Source: Chitinophaga sp. HK235 (GTDB lineage: Bacteria > Bacteroidota > Bacteroidia > Chitinophagales > Chitinophagaceae). From it: DNA of 64,000 nucleotides. Shown here piece after piece: positions 34,403 to 43,416 of the stretch. The notes under the pieces were generated by a model that ran no database searches, was not told the DNA's origin, and saw only the letters and a list, made by a program, of their open reading frames with translations. Every line of letters starts with the position of its first letter. The stretch's first letter is position 1. Position numbers and translations under genes: made by a program. The stretch is from NCBI RefSeq assembly GCF_018255755.1, contig NZ_CP073766.1:5888501-5952500 (forward strand), written 5' to 3'.

Positions 34403-34474
34403 ATGTCAACCACTTATTACTGCAACCGTACCGGCGGAGTGAGGTGCTGTTCCGGCTGTTGTTGTGTACGATAG
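34403..34474 (+). CDS. Cysteine-rich leader peptide upstream of sulfatase operon
   Basis: A 23-codon ORF, ATG to TAG, beginning MSTTYYC and ending RCCSGCCCVR, so six of 23 residues are cysteine, with a CC and a CCC run near the stop. It lies 132 bp upstream of the SusC start and is followed by hairpins (34510-34539; 34547-34589 with an AAATTTTTAAAT tail). Runs of one amino acid codon shortly before a stop are the signature of attenuator leader peptides, and poly-Cys leaders are known to control sulfur genes in mycobacteria. The operon encodes two sulfatases, so sensing cysteine would make sense. Translation is not proven. Confidence 0.6.
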   Translation: MSTTYYCNRTGGVRCCSGCCCVR

Positions 34475-34509
34475 AAGCTTTCCGGCATTTCCTCTAGTTG
34501 ATTCTTTTC

Positions 34510-34600
34510 TGACAGGGCCTTTGTTTCCAGGGCCTGACATTCCTATGCCCGTTGTCATGTTACCTGTTTTCCGGCTTGTGTGGACGGGCGGCTAAATTTT
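34510..34600 (+). promoter_or_regulatory. Candidate attenuator hairpins
   Basis: Hairpin 1: TGACAGGGCC (34510-34519) with GGGCCTGACA (34530-34539), eight of ten pairs, 10-nt loop. Hairpin 2: GCCCGT (34547-34552) with ACGGGC (34584-34589), followed by GGCTAAATTTTTAAAT. They lie between the Cys-rich peptide stop and the SusC ATG, where an attenuator should be. TTCCGGCTGTTGTTGTG in the leader peptide and TTTCCGGCTTGTGTGG before hairpin 2 are similar to each other, which would allow alternative pairing partners. Confidence 0.4.
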
Positions 34601-34606
34601 TAAATC

Positions 34607-37600
34607 ATGCAGATAATGTTACACAAAAACATATTGGCATGGGTAGGACTATCCATGCTCTTTTTTATCCCCTTGCTTTCAACAGCACAGGTGCCTACAA
34701 CACCGCTGATCAATTCACACCTGAGCGGCATAGTGGTGGATGCCCGCACCCATGAACCATTGCCGGGCGCGGTGGTCAATATCAAAGGTACCACGCATGG
34801 TGTGTCTACTGATGCAGAAGGACGTTTTGTATTTGTTACCGGACAGAAATTCCCTTATACACTTATCATCAGTTACATCGGTTATAAAAAAACAGAGGTG
34901 GTAGCTACAGGTGGCCATATAGAAATACCACTGGAAGCGGTGCAGAGTCAGCTGAATGATGTGGTGGTAGTGGGATATGGCACGCAGAAAAAAAGTGATC
35001 TTACCGGTGCTATAGCATCCGTTTCAGGCCCGTTGCTGAAGCAGCCGGTAAGTGCTGTTGACCAGGTGCTGAAAGGTGCTGTTCCCGGCGTACAGGTAAC
35101 CCAGACTTCCGGGCAGCCTGGTGGTGGCGTCAGTATCCGTGTAAGGGGAGGTAGCTCCATACAGGGTGGTAATGAACCACTGTATGTAATAGATGATTTC
35201 CCGATATACAACAGCCCTGCGGGCCCGGGTATACTCACCGGTGCACCCGTAAACCCGCTGGCCAGCATCAATCCTTCTGATATCGAAAGTGTGGATGTCC
35301 TGAAAGATGCCTCTGCCACCGCCATCTATGGCTCCCGCGGAGCCAACGGAGTAGTGATCATCACCACCCGTAGAGGCAAAGCCGACCGGAACGCGATTTC
35401 CTATGAAGAATCTTACGGCGTACAGTCCTTACGCAGGAAGATAGACCTGCTCAACGCCCGCGACTTTGCCATCTTGCGCAATGAAGCATTGTTCGATGCC
35501 AATCCTTCCAAAGGCCCTAACCAGTACCTCTCACAGGAACAGATCAACCAGCTGGGCAAAGGCACCGACTGGCAGGACGCCGCTTTCCGTAGTGCTCCCA
35601 CACAAAATCATCAGCTGACCATCAGCGGAGGTAATCCTAAAACCCGCTACCTGCTTTCCGGCAATTACTTTGACCAGCAGGGTATCGTCAGCAATACGGG
35701 CTTTACACGACTGGGTGTCAGAGCTAACGTAGACGCACAACCGTATGAAAAGCTGAAAGTAAGCGCCAACCTGTCTGTCAGCAAGTCGGACGCCAATGTA
35801 GCGCCTTCCGGCTTTATCACCTCCCTGTTGCAGATGCCGCCTACCGCTACCATCTATGAGCCGGATGGCAGCTATACCCTCCGTAATCCTTTCGAAAACA
35901 TTTTCGCTAACCCTATCGCTACCATTAACGAACAACGTAACAAATCGACTACTAATCGTCTGCTGGGCACTGCCTTTGCTGAATACAGCATCATAGATGG
36001 ACTGAACCTGAAAGTGTTGCTGGGCGCCGATGTGAACAATACCAGTGAAAAGAACTACATCCCGGCAACTATTTATGAAGGGATACAGAACAAAGGCAAC
36101 GCTGCCAGAGGCACCTACAATGCTTATTCCTGGCTGAATGAAAACACCCTCACGTATACACGCAGTATTGGTAAACATGCTTTTGATGTACTGGCAGGTT
36201 TCACCCAACAGGAATTCAGTAGTGATATTGTAAGATCCGGTGCACAGAATTTTGTTTCAGATGATCTTACCTACAACAGCCTGCAGAGCGGATCTACACT
36301 GGTACGTCCTTTTTCCGACGCTACCTCCTGGGTGCTGCATTCCTATCTGGCGCGAATCAACTACAATTATCACAGCCGTTATTATTTAACGGCCAGCATC
36401 CGTACAGATGGTTCTTCCCGTTTCGGGAAAGGCAACAAATGGGGCTACTTCCCCTCTGCAGCTGCTTCCTGGCGTATCAGCAACGAACGCTTTTTTGAAC
36501 CGGCCACAAAAGTAATCAACGACCTGAAACTGCGGGCCAGCTTTGGTACTACCGGTAATCTGGAGATCGGTGAATATCAATCACTCGCCACCCTCTACAG
36601 CCTCAATTATCTTTTCGGGAAAAATATAGCCACCGGTTTTGCTCCCTCCCGTCTGGCTAATGATCATCTGGGCTGGGAAAAAACCTGGCAGTATAATGCC
36701 GGACTGGATGCAGCATTTCTGCGAGGCAGGCTGTTATTTACGCTGGACGGCTATTACAAGAAAACAACCAACCTGCTGCTGAATGTAGAAATACCCTGGA
36801 CTTCCGGACAAACCGCTTCCCTGCAGAACTTCGGCTCTGTACTGAACAAAGGCCTGGAAGTCAGCATCAGCAGTAAAAACTTTACCGGAGCTTTTACCTG
36901 GAATACGGATTTTAATATTTCCTTCAACCATAATGAAGTGCTGACCATCGGCAATGGTGCCCGCTCCTATATCAGCGGCAACTATATCATTCAGGTAGGA
37001 CAACCGCTGGGAAGCTTCTATGGTACGGTAACAGATGGTATTCTGCAAAAAGGAGAAGAAGCCACCAAAGGAAAATATACCGGCAATGCTGCGCCTAAGC
37101 CAGGAGACCGTCTTTACAAGGATATTAACGGCGACGGCACCTTCACCACAGCTGCCGACAGAACGATTATCGGCAACGCACAGCCGGACTTTGTGTTTGG
37201 CTTTGGCAACAACTTTTCCTGGAAAGGATTGTCACTGTCAATATTCCTGCAGGGATCTTATGGTAATAAAATCCTGAATTCCAACCGGCAATCGCTGGAA
37301 CTGTTTACCGGTCAGCAAAATGCTGCGGCTTCGGCACTGGACCGGTGGACGCCTGCCAATCCCAGTCAATCTATTCCCCGCGCCAAGTTGGACCCCGCCC
37401 CGGTTTTCTCTGACCGCTTCATCGAAGACGGTTCTTTCCTGCGGATTAGAAACATCACGCTGGGCTATACCCTGCCCAGGTCGGTGATCGGTAAAATATC
37501 GGCTGTCAACGTATATCTGTCTGCACAAAATCTGCTTACCTGGACAAGATATACCGGCTTCGATCCGGAGGTGACTTCCGGCAGCAACGTATCACCGGGA

Positions 37601-37663
37601 ACAGATGCAGGCATCTATCCCGTAGCCAGAACAGTAAGTGCTGGTGTGCGCATCACACTGTAA
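34607..37663 (+). CDS. SusC/RagA TonB-dependent outer-membrane receptor (sulfatase operon)
   Basis: A 1018-residue receptor without an STN domain. The signal peptide ends at LLSTAQ. A carboxypeptidase-regulatory-like domain follows (SGIVVDARTHEPLPGAVV, about 39-110), then the TonB box region DVVVVGYGTQKKSDLTGAI, the plug with LYVIDDFPIYN and VLKDASATAIYGSRGANG, and the barrel ending RTVSAGVRITL. An ATG nine bases downstream (MLHKNILAWVG) is an equally good start. With the SusD partner 28 bp on it imports a ligand, probably a sulfated one given the two sulfatases that follow. Confidence 0.95.
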   Translation: MQIMLHKNILAWVGLSMLFFIPLLSTAQVPTTPLINSHLSGIVVDARTHEPLPGAVVNIKGTTHGVSTDAEGRFVFVTGQKFPYTLIISYIGYKKTEVVATGGHIEIPLEAVQSQLNDVVVVGYGTQKKSDLTGAIASVSGPLLKQPVSAVDQVLKGAVPGVQVTQTSGQPGGGVSIRVRGGSSIQGGNEPLYVIDDFPIYNSPAGPGILTGAPVNPLASINPSDIESVDVLKDASATAIYGSRGANGVVIITTRRGKADRNAISYEESYGVQSLRRKIDLLNARDFAILRNEALFDANPSKGPNQYLSQEQINQLGKGTDWQDAAFRSAPTQNHQLTISGGNPKTRYLLSGNYFDQQGIVSNTGFTRLGVRANVDAQPYEKLKVSANLSVSKSDANVAPSGFITSLLQMPPTATIYEPDGSYTLRNPFENIFANPIATINEQRNKSTTNRLLGTAFAEYSIIDGLNLKVLLGADVNNTSEKNYIPATIYEGIQNKGNAARGTYNAYSWLNENTLTYTRSIGKHAFDVLAGFTQQEFSSDIVRSGAQNFVSDDLTYNSLQSGSTLVRPFSDATSWVLHSYLARINYNYHSRYYLTASIRTDGSSRFGKGNKWGYFPSAAASWRISNERFFEPATKVINDLKLRASFGTTGNLEIGEYQSLATLYSLNYLFGKNIATGFAPSRLANDHLGWEKTWQYNAGLDAAFLRGRLLFTLDGYYKKTTNLLLNVEIPWTSGQTASLQNFGSVLNKGLEVSISSKNFTGAFTWNTDFNISFNHNEVLTIGNGARSYISGNYIIQVGQPLGSFYGTVTDGILQKGEEATKGKYTGNAAPKPGDRLYKDINGDGTFTTAADRTIIGNAQPDFVFGFGNNFSWKGLSLSIFLQGSYGNKILNSNRQSLELFTGQQNAAASALDRWTPANPSQSIPRAKLDPAPVFSDRFIEDGSFLRIRNITLGYTLPRSVIGKISAVNVYLSAQNLLTWTRYTGFDPEVTSGSNVSPGTDAGIYPVARTVSAGVRITL

Positions 37664-37690
37664 TCATCTACCAACCACAAAAAAGCAAGT

Positions 37691-39163
37691 ATGAAAAAAG
37701 CCTTTGTATTGTATATCGTTATGCTGGCCATCGGGTGGGTATCCTGCACCAGGCTGGATGAAAAACCGGAGTCAGTGCTGACTACCGATAATTTTTATCA
37801 GAATGAAGACCAGGCCAAAGCGGCCGTCACAGCTGCTTACCGCAAGCTGTATGAATCGGGGCAGTCTATTTATAACAGTCTTTTCCAGATCGGTGTGGAA
37901 ATGGCCACCGATGATTATGAAGCCGGGCCAAGGGCGCGTAATGCCCATGTGCGGGCCATTTCCGGACTTACCCACGATGCTTCCAACGACCGTATGGAGC
38001 AGCTATGGAAACAGAGTTACGATGCCATCAATGTTGCCAATATCGCGATTGACCGTATTGCTCTTATCAAAAAGGAAAATATTTCTGCCACCGTACAAAC
38101 GCGACTGATCAAAGAAGCCCGGTTCCTGCGGGCGCTGCATTATTTTAATCTGGTGAGATGGTTTGGTGGTGTGCCACTGGTGCTGCATGAACCAGCCTCT
38201 CTTTCACCGGAGGCGTTGTATGTGGAGAAAGCGTCAGAAGCGGCCGTGTATGCACAGATCATCAGTGACCTCACCGCTGCAGAAGACCTGCCCGCTCCCG
38301 GAGAATATGGTGCCAACGATATCGGCAGGGCTACCTCCGGTGCGGCCAAAAGCCTCCTGGCCAAAGTATATCTCACCCGCAAAGACTGGGCAAATGCAGT
38401 AGCGAAAAGTAAGGAGGTGATAGATCATCACTGGTATGCGCTTTTTGATAATTATGCCGATGTGTTTAATGTGGGGAAGAAGAATGGTATTGAACATATT
38501 TTTTCTGCGCAGTTTCAGGGCAATTCCGGTTACCAGGGCAACAGTCTGGCCAGTCGTTCTGCTCCCAACGAAGTGCCGGGCATCAATGGTGACTATGCCG
38601 ATGCATTACACAAACAGGGAGGGCTATACGAAAGTTTTGCAGAAGGAGATGCCCGTAAGGCTGTCACCTTTGTAACCCAGATGCTCAGTCCAACGGATGG
38701 AAAGCTGTACACCTTTGAACCGCATTTCAACAAATACTACGATCCTGCAGTAGTGGGCAGCCAGGGCGAGTCTTCCAAAAACCTGCCTATCATCCGGTAT
38801 GCCGAAGTTTTGCTGATATATGCTGAAGCATTGAATGAGTTGAACGGGCCTTCGGCCGAAGCTTATCAGGCTGTTGATGCCGTGCGGCAAAGAGCTGGTG
38901 TGGCCCGTCTGCAGGACCTGGCTCCTTCGCTTAATGCAGACGCTTTCCGTGACAGTATTTTCCAGGAAAGAAGGAAAGAGTTTGTATATGAATACCAGCG
39001 CTGGTTTGATCTGGTACGAAGAGGGCCGGATTATTATGTGAAAGTGCTGAAAGCTGCCGGCAAAACCCTGGCTGCTCCCCGGCATATTCATTTCCCTACG
39101 CCACAGCGGGAGCTGAATCTCAATCCCAGGCTAAAACAGGACCCGCTCTGGGAAAATTATTGA
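37691..39163 (+). CDS. SusD/RagB family surface lipoprotein (sulfatase operon)
   Basis: A 490-residue lipoprotein with lipobox AIGWVSC (Cys near 19) followed by TRLDEKPESVLTTDNFYQ. Helical repeats (WKQSYDAINVANIAID; EARFLRALHYFNLVRWFGGV) and the C-terminal SusD signature (IIRYAEVLLIYAEALNEL; ERRKEFVYEYQRWFDLVRRG) are clear. Its stop lies 23 bp before the first sulfatase start. It binds substrate at the surface for the SusC channel. Confidence 0.95.
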   Translation: MKKAFVLYIVMLAIGWVSCTRLDEKPESVLTTDNFYQNEDQAKAAVTAAYRKLYESGQSIYNSLFQIGVEMATDDYEAGPRARNAHVRAISGLTHDASNDRMEQLWKQSYDAINVANIAIDRIALIKKENISATVQTRLIKEARFLRALHYFNLVRWFGGVPLVLHEPASLSPEALYVEKASEAAVYAQIISDLTAAEDLPAPGEYGANDIGRATSGAAKSLLAKVYLTRKDWANAVAKSKEVIDHHWYALFDNYADVFNVGKKNGIEHIFSAQFQGNSGYQGNSLASRSAPNEVPGINGDYADALHKQGGLYESFAEGDARKAVTFVTQMLSPTDGKLYTFEPHFNKYYDPAVVGSQGESSKNLPIIRYAEVLLIYAEALNELNGPSAEAYQAVDAVRQRAGVARLQDLAPSLNADAFRDSIFQERRKEFVYEYQRWFDLVRRGPDYYVKVLKAAGKTLAAPRHIHFPTPQRELNLNPRLKQDPLWENY

Positions 39164-39186
39164 TACCGCATTTAAAAGTATGTCTG

Positions 39187-40827
39187 ATGAAAAAAATGAT
39201 CACCACCCTTGTTATGCTGGGTGTTATCCACCTGGGTGTAGCACAGCAAAAACAGCAGCGGCCCAACATCATCCTGATCATGGTAGATGATATGGGTTAC
39301 TCCGATATTGCGCCTTATGGCGGCGAAATACAAACCCCCAACCTGTCGAGGCTGGCCGCCGAAGGGCTGCGATTACAGGAGTTTTACAACAATTCCATCT
39401 GTGCACCTACCAGGGCTTCCCTGCTGACAGGGCAGTCCAATCACAAAGCCGGCATCGGTTTTTTTAATGTCAACCTCGGGCTGCCTGCCTACCAGGGTTT
39501 CCTGAACAAGGAATCGCTGACGCTGGCAGAAGTGTTGAAGACAGCCGGTTACAGCACACTCATGTCGGGCAAATGGCATGTGGGCGATGATAGTATCTAT
39601 TGGCCTAATCAGCGCGGATTTGACAGGTTCTTCGGTTTTATCGGCGGTGCCAGCAACTACTATGATATTGGTAGTTATCCCGATAAGGTGCCACCGGTGC
39701 CGCTGGTAGAAGACAACCGCCGCCTCAATCTGGCACCAGGACAGTACCTGACGGATGAAATCACCGGCCATGCTGTGAAATTCCTGGAAGAACAAAATCG
39801 TACCAGTCAGCCATTTTTTCTGTATGTGGCTTACAATGCTCCTCACTGGCCGCTGCAGGCACCACCTGAAGATATCGCCCGCTACAAAGGGCGTTATGCT
39901 ATTGGCTGGGACTCGCTGAGGAATGAACGTATCGCCCGTCAGAAACAACTGGGCCTCATCCGCAAAGACGCCACTATCGCCCCCGATCCGGAAGTGCCGG
40001 CATGGGAAAGTCTTACCTATGATGAAAAAAAGTTGTGGGAGAAAAAGATGGAAGTGTATGCGGCCATGGTAGACCATGTAGATCAGGGCATCGGAAAGAT
40101 ACTGGATAAGCTGAAGGCATTGAAAAAAGAGGATAATACACTCATTGTATTTATTTCCGATAATGGTGCGCAGGGTGGTTTTATCCCTACCGGCAGAAGA
40201 AGACAACGCAGTTCAGGACCTATCGGTACAGCAGGTTCTTATGATTATCAGGAACAAAGCTGGGCACATGTTTCCAACTCCCCTTTCCGTTCGTACAAAG
40301 CCAGTGCCTACGAAGGTGGTATCAGCTCTCCGCTGATTGCCTGGTATCCGGCTAAAATCAAAGGTGGCAGCGTCGCCCGGGGCACAGCCCATCTGATAGA
40401 TCTGGCGCCTACGTTTTATGAAATAGGTCATGCGCATTATCCGGCTACTTATCATAACTTCAGCATACAACCTTTACAGGGAGTCAGTCTGGTGCCCTTG
40501 TTTTTTTCCCTGCGGGAGATAGACCGGTCGACGCCCCTTTTCTGGGAAAGAGCAGGCAACAGGGCCGTGAGAAAAGGTAAATGGAAACTGATATCCTCCT
40601 ATCCTTCCAAACAATGGGAATTGTATGATATAGACAATGATCGCGCAGAAACCAGGAACCTTGCCGCACAACAACCACAGGTAGTAAAAGAGCTGTCGGC
40701 CGCCTATGAGCAATGGGCCAGTGATAATAATGTGGTGGACTATGATAAGATAAAACCCGCCGGACCTGCTGGTTTTGCGGGTCCTACAGGCGCGCCGGTT
40801 CTTCCATCCCACAGCAAAAAACAATAA
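39187..40827 (+). CDS. Secreted type I (formylglycine) sulfatase 1
   Basis: A 546-residue enzyme from ATG 39187 (MKKMITTLVMLGVIHLGVAQ, a signal peptide; the frame is open nine codons further upstream from a TTG that overlaps the SusD stop). Metal-binding DDMGYSDIAPYGG comes early. The catalytic cysteine is in NSICAPTRASLLTGQ near residue 72, the C-x-P-x-R motif that is converted to formylglycine. SGKWHVGDD and ISDNGAQGG supply further active-site residues. It hydrolyses sulfate esters and releases inorganic sulfate, probably in the periplasm. About 60 percent similar by eye to the next gene, indicating tandem duplication. Confidence 0.95.
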   Translation: MKKMITTLVMLGVIHLGVAQQKQQRPNIILIMVDDMGYSDIAPYGGEIQTPNLSRLAAEGLRLQEFYNNSICAPTRASLLTGQSNHKAGIGFFNVNLGLPAYQGFLNKESLTLAEVLKTAGYSTLMSGKWHVGDDSIYWPNQRGFDRFFGFIGGASNYYDIGSYPDKVPPVPLVEDNRRLNLAPGQYLTDEITGHAVKFLEEQNRTSQPFFLYVAYNAPHWPLQAPPEDIARYKGRYAIGWDSLRNERIARQKQLGLIRKDATIAPDPEVPAWESLTYDEKKLWEKKMEVYAAMVDHVDQGIGKILDKLKALKKEDNTLIVFISDNGAQGGFIPTGRRRQRSSGPIGTAGSYDYQEQSWAHVSNSPFRSYKASAYEGGISSPLIAWYPAKIKGGSVARGTAHLIDLAPTFYEIGHAHYPATYHNFSIQPLQGVSLVPLFFSLREIDRSTPLFWERAGNRAVRKGKWKLISSYPSKQWELYDIDNDRAETRNLAAQQPQVVKELSAAYEQWASDNNVVDYDKIKPAGPAGFAGPTGAPVLPSHSKKQ

Positions 40828-40848
40828 CATCAGCATAAAAAAGAAAAA

Positions 40849-42456
40849 ATGAAGCAGTTATGGTTAACATTCACCGTCATCGCCACTCTGGCGGTTGTGA
40901 ACACGATATATGCACAGGCCAGGAAACCCAATATCATCCTGATTCTGGTAGATGACATGGGTTACTCCGATCTGGGAGCTTATGGCTCGGAGATACATAC
41001 GCCTAACCTGGACCGCCTCGCCAGTGAGGGCTTGCGGCTGAAAGAGTTTTACAACAACTCCATCTGCGCGCCTACAAGGGCTTCCCTGTTAACAGGGCAG
41101 TATCAGCACAAGGCCGGTGTCGGTTTTTTTGATGTCAACCTGGGACTGCCTGCCTATCAGGGTTTTCTCAACAAAGAATCTCTCACGTTGGCGGAAGTGC
41201 TGAAAACAGCTGGCTATCGTACACTCATGTCAGGTAAATGGCATGTAGGCAATGATAGCCTGGTATGGCCCAATCAACGTGGATTTGACCGGTTTTATGG
41301 TATCATCGGCGGTGGCGCCAACTATTTCGATGCCAGGCCTATGCCGCTGTTTGGGTCACAATATCCGGTGGTCCTGGTGGAAAACAACCAGCGGTTGCAT
41401 CCGGCAGACAACAGCTATTATTTCACCGATGAGATAGCAGCACATGCCGTTAGATACCTGGACGAACAACGCAACAGCAGCCAACCTTTTTTCCTTTATC
41501 TGGCCTTCAATGCACCTCACTGGCCATTACAGGCTTTACCGGAAGATATTGCCCGTTACAAAGGCCGGTATGACATAGGCTGGGATTCCCTGCGTACAGA
41601 GCGGCTGGCGCGGCAAAAACAGCTGGGTCTCCTGGACCCCAAACAAACTATCGCCGCAAGAGATGCATCGGTACCCGACTGGAACAGTCTTACCTACGAT
41701 GAAAAAACGTTGTGGAAAGCGAAGATGGAAGTGTATGCCGCCATGGTAGATCGTATGGATCAGGGTGTAGGCAAGGTGCTGGACAAGCTGAAAGAACTGA
41801 AGAAAGATGACAACACCCTGATTGTGTTTATCTCTGATAACGGTGCGCCGGCAGAAGATGTGGCACACTGGAACGGCACTCCTGCCGGCCGCAATACAGG
41901 ACCCGTAGGTACTGCAGGCTCTTTTGAGTCACAGGGTAAAAACTGGTCTTATGTGTCCAATACGCCTTTCCGCGCATTCAAGAACTTTATGTATGAAGGT
42001 GGTATCAGTTCGCCGCTGATTGCCTGGTATCCGGGGCATATCCGGAAAGGCACTATTGAAAAAGGTACCGCTCACCTGATTGACCTGGCCCCTACTTTTT
42101 ATGAGTTGGCCGGCGTGAAATATCCACAGCAGTTTAATGGCGCAAAGCCTAATGCCCTGCCCGGTAAAAGCCTGACAGGGCTCTTTTTCCGGGGAGAAGA
42201 TATTCACCGTGATGAACCGGTGTTCTGGGAACGGGCGGGCAACAGGGCGGTGAGAAAAGGAAAGTGGAAACTGGTGTCTACCTGGCCGCAGTACCGGTGG
42301 GAACTGTATAACATCGAAGAAGATCGTGGTGAGACCACCGATCTGGCGGCCCAGCGCACGGACGTGGTCAATGAACTGTCGGCCGCCTATTTTGAATGGG
42401 CTAAAAGAACCGGTGTTGTGGACTTTGACAAGATCAAGCCGGAACGTCGGCCATAG
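40849..42456 (+). CDS. Secreted type I (formylglycine) sulfatase 2
   Basis: A 535-residue paralogue of the preceding sulfatase (gap 21 bp). Signal peptide LTFTVIATLAVVNTIYAQA. DDMGYSDLGAYGSEIHTPN carries metal ligands, the catalytic cysteine is in NSICAPTRASLLTGQ near residue 73, and SGKWHVGND and ISDNGAPAEDVAHW follow. The largest differences from its neighbour are around residues 160-185 and 330-360, near the substrate pocket, so the two may act on different esters. Its 3' end overlaps the convergent AraC gene by 23 bp. Confidence 0.95.
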   Translation: MKQLWLTFTVIATLAVVNTIYAQARKPNIILILVDDMGYSDLGAYGSEIHTPNLDRLASEGLRLKEFYNNSICAPTRASLLTGQYQHKAGVGFFDVNLGLPAYQGFLNKESLTLAEVLKTAGYRTLMSGKWHVGNDSLVWPNQRGFDRFYGIIGGGANYFDARPMPLFGSQYPVVLVENNQRLHPADNSYYFTDEIAAHAVRYLDEQRNSSQPFFLYLAFNAPHWPLQALPEDIARYKGRYDIGWDSLRTERLARQKQLGLLDPKQTIAARDASVPDWNSLTYDEKTLWKAKMEVYAAMVDRMDQGVGKVLDKLKELKKDDNTLIVFISDNGAPAEDVAHWNGTPAGRNTGPVGTAGSFESQGKNWSYVSNTPFRAFKNFMYEGGISSPLIAWYPGHIRKGTIEKGTAHLIDLAPTFYELAGVKYPQQFNGAKPNALPGKSLTGLFFRGEDIHRDEPVFWERAGNRAVRKGKWKLVSTWPQYRWELYNIEEDRGETTDLAAQRTDVVNELSAAYFEWAKRTGVVDFDKIKPERRP

Positions 42457-43303
42457 CACTTCTTCTGATTTCAGACATGCCTTTGTTGTAAAAGCGTTTC
42501 ATCATTTTGTTGAGATGACTGCTATCGGTGAAGCCCAGGTCGTATGCGATTTCCTTAAACGGAATATCGGTGTACAGGGCCTTGGCTTCTGCCAGTTTCA
42601 GCTTGGACCGCAGGATAAACTCCTGATAGGTTTCTTTCGCATTGCGTTTGAAATACTCGCTGAAGTAGGTAGGTGCAATATGGAAACGTTCAGACAGAAA
42701 TTGTGGTGTGATCATCTCCTCATCCAGCAGATGGTATTGGACATGTAGCAGTAGGTCTGCAAACTTTTTTTCTTCGTATAGGGGTTGAAGTGGTAATGCT
42801 GTTGCCATATTGCGGGCTATCAGTTCCAGGATGGATACCATGGTGCTTTGCATGATACGGCGTGTATGCGGGTCGTTGCGCTGTTTTTCATACATCAGCA
42901 GTTCCAGCAGATGTACCAGGTGCTGTTTATCGGTGTCGTTGCTGATCAGTTCTCCTGGCAGGCGGTTATAGTTGCCGATAATGAAATTGAGGCGGCAGAA
43001 CCATTTCCCGAAATCAATCACACAATCTTCATCACTCGAAAAAAAATTGGCTGTGAAACGGATAAACAGGAAAGTAGTGGCTTCCGTAATGTCGTATAAG
43101 TGACAGTCGGAGGATGGCAGCAGGAAAAAACTTCCTTCCTGGTAAGGAACCTGGTTGTAGTTGACACACTGTTTCCCTTTTCCTTTGAGGATATATACCA
43201 GCTCAAAAAAATTATTCCGACGGTTTCGTTTTTCCCAGTGATCCAGCTCGGTAACGCTGATATTGAATGGTTCATGTATTTGTTCCATACTGCTAAGATA
43301 CAT
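42434..43303 (-). CDS. AraC family transcriptional regulator
   Basis: About 289 residues when started at MYLSSMEQIHEPFNIS (ATG at 43303; MEQIHEPF at 43288 is also good). The open frame extends to 43459, but that would overlap the divergent oxidoreductase start at 43417. N-terminal cupin-like sensor (FFELVYILKGKGKQCVNYNQ), C-terminal two-helix-turn-helix AraC domain (FLSERFHIAPTYFSEYFKR; EIAYDLGFTDSSHLNKMMKR). Divergent from the MDR oxidoreductase, which it probably controls. It overlaps the end of the sulfatase operon on the opposite strand, so a role there is possible but less likely. Confidence 0.9.
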   Translation of the reverse strand: MYLSSMEQIHEPFNISVTELDHWEKRNRRNNFFELVYILKGKGKQCVNYNQVPYQEGSFFLLPSSDCHLYDITEATTFLFIRFTANFFSSDEDCVIDFGKWFCRLNFIIGNYNRLPGELISNDTDKQHLVHLLELLMYEKQRNDPHTRRIMQSTMVSILELIARNMATALPLQPLYEEKKFADLLLHVQYHLLDEEMITPQFLSERFHIAPTYFSEYFKRNAKETYQEFILRSKLKLAEAKALYTDIPFKEIAYDLGFTDSSHLNKMMKRFYNKGMSEIRRSAMADVPA

Positions 43304-43416
43304 ATTTACTACCGTGCTGGAGAGGGTATCCAATCTCGTTACTGCTTTTCCCCTTTTGCTTACCACTCCATTGGTAAGCCGGCTTCTACCTTTGCTGGTA
43401 TAAAAAATTACGAAAG

